Shown: one piece after another, positions 1 to 6,193 of the stretch
Layout of the letters: every line of letters starts with the position of its first letter
Numbering within the stretch: position 1 is the stretch's first letter
Origin: Methanosarcina sp.
GTDB taxonomy: Archaea > Halobacteriota > Methanosarcinia > Methanosarcinales > Methanosarcinaceae
Assembly: GCA_003157235.1 (NCBI GenBank)
Contig: PMJC01000114.1
Location: 1,218-9,239, forward strand
Direction of reading: 5' to 3'
DNA: 8,022 bases
Made by a program: the position numbers and the translations under genes
The notes under the pieces: generated by a model
Seen by the model: only the letters and a program-made list of their open reading frames with translations
What the model was told of the DNA's origin: nothing
The model's database searches: none

Positions 1-290
1 TATTTTAAGTTCTCAAAGTATATTCAAAAATTTAATGCAGATGCGGCTAAAAAGCTTTTGGAACGCCTGAATGAAGCGACTGAAGCCGGAAACTGCCAAG
101 TTTGCATGTGGATTTTGAGCGACGTTTCCAGAAAGATTGTCGTCGGCATGAATCTCGGAAAACAAATGTTGTTTCAGAGAACAAGAATGAAAATGTTGAG
201 ATGATTATCAAGGATATTGATAGAATTAGAAAAGAAATTCTAGCGAAGTTTGTTTGGGTTAAAGGAATGCATGAGTCACAAACTGGTTAA
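1..290 (+). pseudogene. Partial gene at left edge, probably frameshifted; unknown product
   Basis: Frame 1 is open from the window edge to a TGA at 202-204 and begins with helix-like protein (YFKFSKYIQKF, then AAKKLLERLNEATEAGN). Frame 3 is open at 102-290 and carries another helix-like stretch (MIIKDIDRIRKEILAKF) ending at TAA 288-290. The two frames overlap at about 100-200, and no Shine-Dalgarno site precedes the ATG at 102. The simplest reading is one C-terminal gene portion, entering from the left, with a frameshift near position 100-170; two unrelated open frames are also possible. I do not recognise the family. The true 5' end lies outside the window, so neither length nor function can be judged. 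Confidence 0.35.
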
Positions 291-1150
291 CTTTTTCAAT
301 TAGAATTCGACTTATTTTTACTAGAATATTTTTCTTTTCTCATTCATCATGTGGTATTTATCACGTGGTATAAATTGTAGCCGGAGTTCTCAATATCGCC
401 ACCACTGTTTCTGAGCTCGCAGTACTTCAATTGCCTTCTGATTGATTAGGATTTGTATCTGTAGCATGTAATTAGCATATAAATTTTTAAGTTTTTCTAG
501 TTCGTTTTTCAATGTCTAATTATATACTTTTAAAATATTTTAATAGTGGTGCTCCTTTTTCTAAGGGGCTGGAAACGCTTGAAAGGATGTTGCTATTGTG
601 GTACATACCCAAAAATAACAGTAATTTTTCATTTAATGAGCTTTAGTAAAACTTATCCTCGTTCAAAACATAATGTTTGGAAGTTAGGAGAAGGAAGCTT
701 TTTTCCAATAATCCCAGTAGTTAGAAGAATAAAGGTCTTAGTATTCGGTCTAACTAAAGGCCAAACAAAGACAAAAATAAATTTACGATGCATAAGGTAA
801 AAATCGTTTTGAGTGATAATGTAGTGTAAATAAATTGATAAAGTTGTTGGCAAAAAACTGATATATACCAGTGAATACTCGAAGTTAATGAATTGTAACC
901 TAGTGTATCAATCCCAAAATAAATGTGTCATTTATAGAAGAATTCACTGAACGATGATATATTTAAACGCTCAGGTTTGTGGGCATATTTGGAATTGAAG
1001 TACCAGTATTTTAACTTTAGTTAGATAGAGTGTTTAGAACAAAATATGAAATATAAGTGCTTTGAACAAAAAGTTGGATGTTCCAGCAGGACATTTATTT
1101 TAACATTTTTTTATGCGTTACTGCAGTTTGTAGCATCTGTAGGGATCAAG
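291..1150. other. Long AT-rich stretch without a convincing gene
   Basis: I see no gene I can support here. Short open frames exist (plus 512-646, plus 546-800, minus 653-853), but they lack a Shine-Dalgarno site or recognisable motifs and overlap one another. A 51-codon frame at 1046-1201 (plus) runs into the repeat that starts at 1151. The stretch resembles the decayed intergenic DNA further right and may hold relics too degraded to name. Confidence 0.5.
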
Positions 1151-1259
1151 CAAAGAATAATGGATAAGAAAAGAAAAAATAGGGGCAAATACAGAAATTA
1201 GCGAGAAAGATATGGGCAGGATTCCTGCGAAGATAAAAATTACTAGATAAATCGTAATC
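1151..1259 (+). repeat. Diverged repeat, copy A (inverted relative to copy B at 2105-2212)
   Basis: By hand alignment, 1151-1223 (plus) matches 2212-2140 (minus) without gaps at about 61 of 73 positions, starting with the exact 11-mer CAAAGAATAAT and including ACAGAAATTAGC. Weaker similarity continues to about 1259. Many differences fall at third positions of a frame reading QIQKLARKIWAGF in this copy and QIQKLARNIWIGL in the other, so both may be the 3' end of one protein family. Here that frame is broken by stops, so this copy is a relic. The family is not recognised. Confidence 0.6.
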
Positions 1260-1327
1260 TTTTTTAGTAAGCCTGTACAGCTGAGGGTTATTCTCATCTT
1301 TTACCTAAAGGTCTCTTTTAAAATGTT

Positions 1328-1696
1328 TCAAGTCCTGGTTTTTTTGCGATAATCACTGATTGCACTATGGATGGCTTTCCTGGAAACTACTGAGCATTCA
1401 AGCTTTCCGGGAGGCAAGCCCTCAAGAGCCTCGGCAACATCTTCATTTGTGAGCTCACAAGCCTCTTTAAGGGTCTTACCTTTTATCAGTTCTGTTGCCA
1501 TGCTGCTGGATGCAATTGCCGCTGCACAACCGAATGTCTTGAACTTTACGTCCTCAATTCGGTTATCTCGAATTTTTAGAAAAATCTTCATGTGATCTCC
1601 GTGTGGATTTCCAGCTTCTCCAATGCCGTCAGCATTTTCAATTTCCCCTACATTTCTTGGGTTCATGAAATGGTCCATGACTTTTTTATTATACAC
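1328..1696 (-). CDS. IscU/NifU-N-type iron-sulfur cluster scaffold protein, altered ligand set
   Basis: The 122-residue protein covers the whole IscU/NifU N-terminal domain, which assembles Fe-S clusters in the cytoplasm from sulfide supplied by a cysteine desulfurase. Visible family signatures are the N-terminal DHFMNPRNVGEIENADG stretch, KFKTFGCAAAIASSSMATEL (Cys57), GKTLKEA, the LPPGK motif (94-98) and ECSVVSRKAI (Cys101). The first cluster Cys is absent: the usual P-x-C-G-D is P-H-G-D here (residues 31-34), one residue shorter with His32 directly before Gly-Asp. The His that normally precedes the third Cys is Glu100. Asp34 is kept. Start is GTG at 1694-1696, preceded by the Shine-Dalgarno site GAGGTGAT (1700-1707). 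No cysteine desulfurase gene is adjacent. Family membership is secure; scaffold activity is uncertain. Confidence 0.9.
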   Translation of the reverse strand: MYNKKVMDHFMNPRNVGEIENADGIGEAGNPHGDHMKIFLKIRDNRIEDVKFKTFGCAAAIASSSMATELIKGKTLKEACELTNEDVAEALEGLPPGKLECSVVSRKAIHSAISDYRKKTRT

Positions 1697-1699
1697 AAA

Positions 1700-1707
1700 A
1701 TCACCTC
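1700..1707 (-). promoter_or_regulatory. Shine-Dalgarno site fixing a GTG start
   Basis: On the minus strand GAGGTGAT lies 3 nt before the GTG at 1696-1694. It matches the methanogen 16S rRNA anti-Shine-Dalgarno sequence well and supports GTG as the start of the scaffold protein. No ATG lies further upstream in a plausible position. Confidence 0.8.
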
Positions 1708-1710
1708 AAT

Positions 1711-2049
1711 TTCACTATTTTTATTTGTTTCTAATTATCTCTCACATGTCAATATTTCCAAATCTCGTCAGTTTCGAAACCATTAATACAAATCAGAAGA
1801 ATATCCAAAAAGGTTTTGGAGGTAATGTAGTGTTTGATTATTACTACGAAAGATGACCTTACTCCTGGTATAGGCACAGTTTGTTTACTTCCTGTATCGT
1901 CTGAATTATGTAGCCGCGCTATATAATAACTTATCCTAATAAATTAAATTATAGCTATCAAAAAGTTCACAATACTTTATTTATGCTGAAATATCTTCTA
2001 CCAATAATCTTGGATCTGCAAGTAACGATATAAGGTTAAAAATACACAA
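1711..2049. other. Intergenic stretch, no gene seen
   Basis: This AT-rich DNA upstream of the scaffold gene presumably contains its promoter; AT-rich candidates lie at about 1714-1728 and 1750-1760 on the minus strand, but none stands out. A perfect 10-bp palindrome GTTTCGAAAC occurs near 1771-1780. A GGAGGTAATG near 1818-1827 (plus) looks like a ribosome site, but only eight codons follow before a stop. Confidence 0.4.
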
Positions 2050-2061
2050 TTAAAAATCCCT
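2050..2061 (+). repeat. Candidate terminal inverted repeat of decayed IS (low-coordinate end)
   Basis: TTAAAAATCCCT at 2050-2061 is the inverted counterpart, with one extra A, of AGGGATTTTAA at 3190-3200 just upstream of the transposase start codon. The pair would bound an element of about 1.15 kb, a normal size for the IS5 family. The match is short in AT-rich DNA and no clear target duplication is seen. Confidence 0.3.
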
Positions 2062-2104
2062 CAAAAGGATACTATTTTTGATCACCTAATCCTAAGTTGA
2101 TGGA

Positions 2105-2212
2105 GGGTAACAATTTACCTCTTATTTTGTACCTCAAATAATCCTATCCAAATATTTCTTGCTAATTTCTGTATCTGCTCATATTTTTCCTTCTCTGATC
2201 TATTATTCTTTG
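2105..2212 (-). repeat. Diverged repeat, copy B (inverted relative to copy A)
   Basis: This is the minus-strand partner of 1151-1259. Here the shared frame stays open at its 3' end: from about 2200 it reads RSEKEKYEQIQKLARNIW, then IGLFEVQNKR, and ends at TAA 2115-2117. A second open frame just upstream on the minus strand (about 2340-2220, containing SFMLESLSFDETENK and ILMISEAIFKIKE) ends one frame off. The two may be pieces of one frameshifted gene lying between the transposase relic and the candidate IS end. The protein family is not recognised. Confidence 0.5.
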
Positions 2213-2329
2213 ATTTTAAAAATAGCTTCTGATATCATCAAAATACTTATTTTATTTTCAGTTTCATCAAATGATAGAGATTCTAACATAAAACTGTCCA
2301 CAATATAATTAGATTTACTTTTTAAAAAA

Positions 2330-3171
2330 ATAATGGTGAGCAATTTTCCTGTTTTGAATTTTTTAGTAATGTACCAACTCGTTCCAAGTAATTCTTTTTA
2401 AACAAATTCTATTGTTTCTTAATACCCAATCCATTTCCAGTGGATGTTCTTTTACTGCTCTTTTAATTGTTGTATCATAACCTTTTGATTTTGCTTCAAA
2501 TATCCTCTATCTCTGTAAACATTTCATTTTTTCTTATAAATTTATCTGAGAATCGTGAAGTAATGAAGTTATTGTTTTGACTCTTCTGATCAGCTAATAA
2601 TCTCTGTCTATTTTATACTATGAAGTTTATATCCTAATTGTAATTTATCACCTTTTTTACCCAAAGTCTGTGATGCTTCTCCTGATTTCTGCTTATTTTC
2701 TCGAGGGTTATCCGCTTTTTTATGTCCAGGATCTGAATGGATAAAATTATATCCTGAATCATTTTCTTTTTTATTTTCAAAACCAAGGTAATCAAGTTGT
2801 CTTCGCAACTGTCTAAATATTCTATTTTCTTTGTAGTTCTCAGTTTTTTTTTCTGAATGATCAGACTGTGGTACTATCTAAAATTTACTAAAAAAAACCA
2901 AGGAATTTTCTGAAAGAAATTCGATCAATGCATAATTTATCAATTTCAAAGTAGGGAATACCATGATATTGCTGTTAAAAAGCATTTTTAACGTAATGAT
3001 TACGTCAGCTTCAGATATCGCTCATGAAATTTTTTTGTTAAAACATATGGACTCAAAAATGATACGAAAAATTTTCCAATCAATTAAGGAATTAATTTCA
3101 ACAAGTTTGTCTCCTGTTGACTAAAGAAGCTTATATATTTCTTTAAGAGCAAAATAAGTACAAATTTTCAT
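2330..3171 (-). pseudogene. Decayed IS5-like (DDE) transposase
   Basis: Reading the minus strand through several frames reconstructs a whole transposase of the type common in Methanosarcina. An ATG at 3171 opens MKICTYFALKEIYKLL. GDKLVEINSLIDWKIFR follows at 3114-3064, then EADVIITLKML, then GIPYFEIDKLCIDRISFRKF at 2962-2903. RQLRRQLDYLGF, FIHSDPGHKKADNPREN and LGKKGDKLQLGYKLHSI lie in the 2808-2608 open frame. LIRRVKTIT, HDSQINL and GYDTTIKRAVKEHPLE (2482-2435) follow, and FKTGKLLTII is near 2355-2332. At least six in-frame stops and several frameshifts interrupt it, and the catalytic-region motifs are degraded (for example the expected YRDKGYF is unreadable). It cannot be active. The assignment to an IS5-type family rests on remembered motifs; the exact IS name is not claimed. 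Confidence 0.8.
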
Positions 3172-3189
3172 GAATAAAAATCATTGTTA

Positions 3190-3200
3190 AGGGATTTTAA
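3190..3200 (-). repeat. Candidate terminal inverted repeat of decayed IS (high-coordinate end)
   Basis: AGGGATTTTAA here is the inverse of 2050-2061 apart from one base gap. It lies 18 bp upstream of the transposase relic's ATG, as expected for an IS end, and abuts the 3' end of the TnpB relic, suggesting the IS5-like element landed beside it. A CTAG follows immediately at 3201-3204. Confidence 0.3.
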
Positions 3201-3380
3201 CTAGCAATACTCAAATGTATAGGAATTTATCAAAATTTTCTTAATATTTATAGCTGCATTCATATCTCTATTGTGCTTTTTTAACATTCAGGACAGATCC
3301 ATTCTCTGTCTTTCAGAGTTATAAACCAAAATATTAGATCTGATTCATTCAAAGAACTAGATCCAAAAAAGTTATGAGTG
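3201..3380 (-). pseudogene. tnpB: C-terminal relic of an IS200/IS605 TnpB
   Basis: The minus strand at 3319-3284 reads TLKDREWICPEC, the second half of the TnpB zinc finger. After a stop and a frame change, 3275-3231 reads HNRDMNAAINIKKIL, the conserved D-x-N-A-A-x-N segment that carries the last RuvC catalytic Asp of TnpB, and the frame ends at TAG 3201-3203. Upstream, at about 3380-3320, SSLNESDLIF stands where the first Cys pair would be and is already lost. Nothing N-terminal is recognisable. In intact elements TnpB is an RNA-guided nuclease made beside or without the TnpA transposase. Here only a non-functional tail remains and no element end or guide RNA is apparent. Confidence 0.75.
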
Positions 3381-3599
3381 CGAAAAAAATACATAACAAT
3401 CTCAAGGATACAGTAAAATTTGAAGTCAGGAGAGTAAAGAAGGGAAGTAGGAAACTCTACTCATTCCTGAACTTTATTGAATATCAACTATTGATGCTTG
3501 CTGATTTGTAAAATAAGGTTCAAAAAAATTAATTTGGGGAATATTTTTAAAGCAACAATTGTCAAATTAGATTACGGATTTTAAGAGCTAATTTAAGAC
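3381..3599. other. Intergenic stretch, no gene supported
   Basis: A 45-codon open frame on the plus strand (3374-3511, containing VKKGSRKLYSFLNFIEYQLL) looks protein-like but has no ribosome site and no family I know. The rest is AT-rich DNA downstream of thiC. It may be a further relic. Confidence 0.35.
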
Positions 3600-3600
3600 C

Positions 3601-3616
3601 CTCTTTTTTAAGAGGA
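3601..3616 (-). terminator. Possible thiC terminator hairpin
   Basis: CCTCTT-TTTT-AAGAGG forms a perfect 6-bp stem about 50 nt after the thiC stop codon. On the thiC (minus) strand the loop reads AAAA and the downstream sequence has no long T run, so it fits archaeal T-run termination poorly. It could instead act as a 3' stabilising hairpin. Confidence 0.3.
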
Positions 3617-3664
3617 TCCGATAATAAAGCACTAAATCCTTACTGTTAATTTACCAATACATGC

Positions 3665-4951
3665 TTATTTTGCGAGGTTATAATTTTGGTTAACTATCTT
3701 CAGGGCACAATAGTTACCACACATTGTACAAGCGTCGGTGTCTTCAGGTGCTCTGCTGACCCTGATTTCTCTTGCATGCTGCGGGTCGATTGAAAGGGAG
3801 TACATCTTTTCCCAATCGAGTTCTCTTCTGGCTCTACCCATCATTAGGTCCTGTTTTCTTTCTCTGTCTGGGTACTTTACCATGTCCCCTACATGAGCTG
3901 CAATCTTGGCTGTTTTGACTCCCATGATGACGTCTTCGATGTTTGGAAGGGCAAGGTGTTCTGCAGGAGTCACATAACATAGGAAATCACATCCATATGA
4001 TGCAGCTACTGATGCACCTATTGCTGCCACTATGTGGTCGTAGCCGGGTGCGATGTCGGTTACAAGTGGACCGAGCATGTAGAAGGGTTTGTGCCCACTC
4101 ATTTCCTTCATGAGTTTTACATTTGTTGCAATCTGATCGAGTGGGACGTGCCCTGGGCCTTCGACAATGACCTGCAGCCCGCTCTGGTGGGCCTTATCTG
4201 CTAGTTCGGCGTTGATAATCAGTTCTTGGATCTGTGCCCGGTCGGTTGCATCGTGTACTGCTCCTGCTCTCATCCCATTTCCTGTGGAGAGTACAACTTC
4301 GTGTTCCTTGAGAATCTCAATCAGGTAATCAAAGTTAGTATATAGGGGATTTTCCTTTTCGTTGTGGAGCATCCAGGAAGTCATGAATGCTCCGCCACGA
4401 GAACAGAGTCCACCATACCTCCCGTGAGCTTTGAGCCGATCCATAGTGATATTGTTAATCCCTGTATGGATTGCCATGAAGTTGGTCCCGAGCTTTGCCT
4501 GATCTTCAGTTGCCTTGAAGAGTTCTTCTTCAGTCATATGTACAATTGAACCATATTTCCTTGCGGCCTCAATGAAAGCCTGGTATAGGGGTACAGAACC
4601 TACAGAAAGGGAGATACTGTCAATTACCTTTTTTCTGATTGCTAAGAAATCTCCGCCAGTTCCTAGTTCCATAAGGGTGTCTGCTCCAGCGGCTTCCGCA
4701 GCTTTTGCTTTATTGACTTCCATATCTACATCAACGATGTCTGAGGATACACCAATGGATGCATTGATTTTGGTTCTGAGTCCTTCTCCAATTCCGCAAA
4801 TTTTTACTTTTCTGTAGGGGGAGGTTGGAATGACGATTCTTCCAGCTGCAACACCACGGAGGATAAATTCAGGGTCAAGTCCTTCATCCTTTGCAACGAT
4901 CTTCATCTCGTCTGTAATTATTCTTTTTTGAGCATCTTCTACAATTGTCAT
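3665..4951 (-). CDS. thiC: Phosphomethylpyrimidine synthase ThiC
   Basis: ThiC is a cytoplasmic radical-SAM enzyme that rearranges 5-aminoimidazole ribotide into HMP-phosphate for thiamine biosynthesis. The 428-residue protein is full length for the archaeal form. Visible motifs are IPTSPYRKVKICGIGEGLRTKINASIG (split here as residues 41-67), SRGGAF (184-189), STGNGMRAG (222-230), EGPGHVP (264-270, His268), TDIAPGYDHIVAAIG (298-312), PAEHLALP (329-336, His332) and a C-terminal Fe-S motif with Cys408, Cys411 and Cys415. I place the start at ATG 4951-4949, because MTIVEDAQ is the expected N-terminus and GAGGT (4959-4963) sits 7 nt before it. An upstream in-frame ATG at 4984 would add 11 residues and lacks a ribosome site. 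The Fe-S spacing is CX2CX3C, whereas bacterial ThiC is usually CX2CX4C. In Methanosarcina two ThiC paralogues are known; this resembles ThiC1. Confidence 0.97.
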   Translation of the reverse strand: MTIVEDAQKRIITDEMKIVAKDEGLDPEFILRGVAAGRIVIPTSPYRKVKICGIGEGLRTKINASIGVSSDIVDVDMEVNKAKAAEAAGADTLMELGTGGDFLAIRKKVIDSISLSVGSVPLYQAFIEAARKYGSIVHMTEEELFKATEDQAKLGTNFMAIHTGINNITMDRLKAHGRYGGLCSRGGAFMTSWMLHNEKENPLYTNFDYLIEILKEHEVVLSTGNGMRAGAVHDATDRAQIQELIINAELADKAHQSGLQVIVEGPGHVPLDQIATNVKLMKEMSGHKPFYMLGPLVTDIAPGYDHIVAAIGASVAASYGCDFLCYVTPAEHLALPNIEDVIMGVKTAKIAAHVGDMVKYPDRERKQDLMMGRARRELDWEKMYSLSIDPQHAREIRVSRAPEDTDACTMCGNYCALKIVNQNYNLAK

Positions 4952-4958
4952 CTTTAGT

Positions 4959-4963
4959 ACCTC
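4959..4963 (-). promoter_or_regulatory. Shine-Dalgarno site deciding the thiC start
   Basis: GAGGT on the minus strand lies 7 nt before ATG 4951. The longer open frame starting at 4984 has no comparable site, so the shorter protein is preferred. Confidence 0.75.
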
Positions 4964-4989
4964 AAACTGTCTTTTATGAGTCAAATTTC

Positions 4990-5128
4990 ATGCAATCTAC
5001 TTTCCTAAGATGTACACAAGAATGTCATCTATTTTCTCAATGACAGTAGATTAAAAAATGAATCTAACTTTCAATGAATAAATAGTGGGCAAATAGGAAA
5101 TAGATCCTACATCTGTGTATATGTACAG
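4990..5128 (-). promoter_or_regulatory. thiC 5' leader element, duplicated elsewhere in the window
   Basis: This stretch between the thiC promoter and start codon aligns by eye along its length with 6575-6725 on the plus strand. It includes the exact 19-mer ATTCATTGAAAGTTAGATT (5079-5061) and 13-mer TTGTGTACATCTT (5019-5007). Its outer arms, ACATATACAC (5124-5115) and GTGTACATCT (5017-5008), can pair at 8 of 10 positions. Inside, TAGATT and AATCTA flank a short loop, and AGATG/CATCT enclose ACA-TTCT-TGT. It could be a structured RNA leader (riboswitch-like) or a DNA operator pair, since TGTACA occurs at both ends. No canonical TPP riboswitch was recognised. Confidence 0.6.
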
Positions 5129-5144
5129 AGCTTCGGATGCAATA

Positions 5145-5202
5145 ATTATATTTCAGTAAAAGATTGTGAAATTAAATCATAAAAGTGTGTAATTATATAT
5201 AA
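5145..5202 (-). promoter_or_regulatory. Candidate thiC TATA boxes
   Basis: Two TATA-like sites lie upstream of the leader on the minus strand: AAATATAAT (5153-5145) and the palindromic TTATATATAA (5202-5193). With an archaeal start about 25 nt downstream they would begin transcription near 5122 or 5170. The first coincides with the 5' arm of the leader element. Either choice gives a 5' untranslated leader of about 170-220 nt, long for an archaeal gene. The choice between them is inference. Confidence 0.45.
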
Positions 5203-5439
5203 TACTATTTAAAAAATTAATTTTAGCTTTAATCAACTTTACTTTACTTCGAGATTTGTAGATATCGAAACTGCAAGATATATTACCAAGTTGGAGTTGT
5301 CAAATTAAATTCATTTTTGCATGTGTCAGAATTTATTTATTCTTAAGTGCAGGCTATTTTGATAATTTTCACTCACAATTTTTGTTTCTCCAATTTTCTT
5401 TTTATAGTCTACACAGTAAAAATTTAACACTTAATAAAC

Positions 5440-5482
5440 TTAGGAAAATGTATTCATCGTCACGTACGTTCATTTTTCCTAA
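5440..5482. repeat. Inverted repeat / hairpin with 20-nt loop
   Basis: TTAGGAAAATG (5440-5450) and CATTTTTCCTAA (5471-5482) pair over 11 bp with one bulged T. The 20-nt loop contains the palindrome ACGTACGT. On the plus strand it is followed by AATTTTATAA; on the minus strand it lies about 260 nt past the 133-residue gene. It could be a bidirectional terminator or part of a small RNA. Confidence 0.5.
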
Positions 5483-5514
5483 TTTTATAATGCAAATTAA
5501 TCACTGAAACGCAT

Positions 5515-5564
5515 TGAAAAACACAGTAATATTGTTTCCATATTTCCTGTATCGGTGTTTTTCA
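5515..5564. repeat. Perfect 10-bp inverted repeat with 30-nt loop
   Basis: TGAAAAACAC (5515-5524) and GTGTTTTTCA (5555-5564) are exact inverses. On the minus strand the second arm contains a run of five T, reminiscent of archaeal T-run termination, and it lies downstream of the 133-residue gene. With the neighbouring hairpin at 5440-5482 it makes a two-stem arrangement. Confidence 0.5.
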
Positions 5565-5742
5565 TCTTTAGGTGGTTATGAAATATTGAAGATCTAAGAA
5601 AAAATTGAGAAAATAAATAAGGAAGAAAAATCTTTCCGATTAAATCAGTATACTTTTCAAAAATAACAACTTTGCAAAAATAATAAAAATAAGCTAATTA
5701 ATAAAGGAATTTAGGATAAATTCAATAGAGCATGCCCCCTAC

Positions 5743-6144
5743 TTATACTTTAGGGCCTATTATCCAGCCCACATTTCTCCCATTTATATTATCTGTTGAT
5801 GTCTCATAAAGTATTTTCCCATCGTGTATATGACATTCACAGGAATTTGTGACTTTGTTTTCCCTTCCTACATATTTGAAATGTAACTTGCAGTATCCTT
5901 CTGAGTAATTTAACCCATACTTGATCCAACCCTCTATATCAGCTCCACCTTCGCAGCTTCCTTCACATGCTACGAGTTCGATCTCCTTTTCTTCATATGA
6001 TTCTATTTTAGCTGGAGCTTGATGGCCTTTTTTGTATTTTCCTTTCTCTAGTTTCTGGGCCTGAAGCACAAGATCCCCACCTGTGTTATTTAGAATCTTC
6101 AACTGCAAACCTTCTAACATTTCCGTAGTTTCTGCTCCTGACAT
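5743..6144 (-). CDS. Hypothetical beta-rich protein with five cysteines
   Basis: The 133-residue protein has no signal peptide or membrane segment. Its pattern is an early LKILNNTGGDLVL strand (about 15-27), LEKGKYKKGHQAP with a Pro-Ala turn (32-44), EIELVACEGSCEGGADIEGWIKYGL (54-78, read in two parts), then CKLHFKYVGREN (85-96), SCECHI (101-106) and a C-terminal NVGWIIGP. The layout of an N-N-T-G strand, a charged G-x-x-x-x-P turn, a Gly-rich segment before W/Y strands, and a following F-x-Y-x-G turn faintly recalls aegerolysin-like or ET79-like beta-sandwich cytolysins, but I would not annotate it so. Cys60, Cys64, Cys85, Cys102 and Cys104 could bind a metal or form disulfides. Start ATG 6144-6142 has GAGGAG (6154-6159) 9 nt upstream and a TATA box further up, so it is probably expressed. 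It stands alone between thiC and the duplicate leader. Confidence 0.8.
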   Translation of the reverse strand: MSGAETTEMLEGLQLKILNNTGGDLVLQAQKLEKGKYKKGHQAPAKIESYEEKEIELVACEGSCEGGADIEGWIKYGLNYSEGYCKLHFKYVGRENKVTNSCECHIHDGKILYETSTDNINGRNVGWIIGPKV

Positions 6145-6182
6145 TATTAATTACTCCTCTAAATACAGGATTCATATAATAC

Positions 6183-6193
6183 TCTATATATTA
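6183..6193 (-). promoter_or_regulatory. TATA box of the 133-residue gene
   Basis: On the minus strand TAATATATAGA lies about 40 nt before the ATG at 6144. A start about 25 nt downstream would fall near 6160, just before the GAGGAG ribosome site, giving a short leader. Confidence 0.5.

Larger units (their letters stand above)
5203..5742. other. AT-rich intergenic region with two long hairpins
   Basis: No open frame of note occurs between the 133-residue gene and the thiC promoter. The only structure I can support is the pair of inverted repeats at 5440-5482 and 5515-5564, listed separately. An imperfect short inverted repeat (GGAAGA...TCTTTCC) occurs near 5621-5637. Confidence 0.45.

Noticed and set aside
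512..646. 44-codon frame on the plus strand (contains SGAPFSKGLETLERM)
   Set aside because: It looks mildly protein-like, but there is no ribosome site and it ends without family motifs. It could be a relic; not supportable as a gene.
546..800. 84-codon open frame on the plus strand
   Set aside because: It has no ribosome site, many Cys/Arg/Lys residues without pattern, an overlapping minus-strand frame and no recognised motif. It is best seen as chance in non-coding DNA.
653..853. 66-codon open frame on the minus strand
   Set aside because: Mostly hydrophobic and basic runs expected from AT-rich sequence; no ribosome site or family.
1371..1856. Plus-strand open frames opposite and just upstream of the Fe-S scaffold gene
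   Set aside because: Most of this is the complement of a clearly conserved minus-strand gene; the frames extending beyond it lack a ribosome site and known motifs.
3374..3511. 45-codon frame on the plus strand
   Set aside because: Protein-like middle part, but no ribosome site, and its 5' end overlaps the TnpB relic. Not enough for a gene call.
4364..4817. Plus-strand open frames inside thiC
   Set aside because: Shadows of thiC, whose protein is conserved along its whole length.
4985..5160. TPP riboswitch upstream of thiC
   Set aside because: I looked for the conserved CUGAGA and the ACC-GAUC-type core of THI elements and did not find them. The leader is conserved but of another kind.
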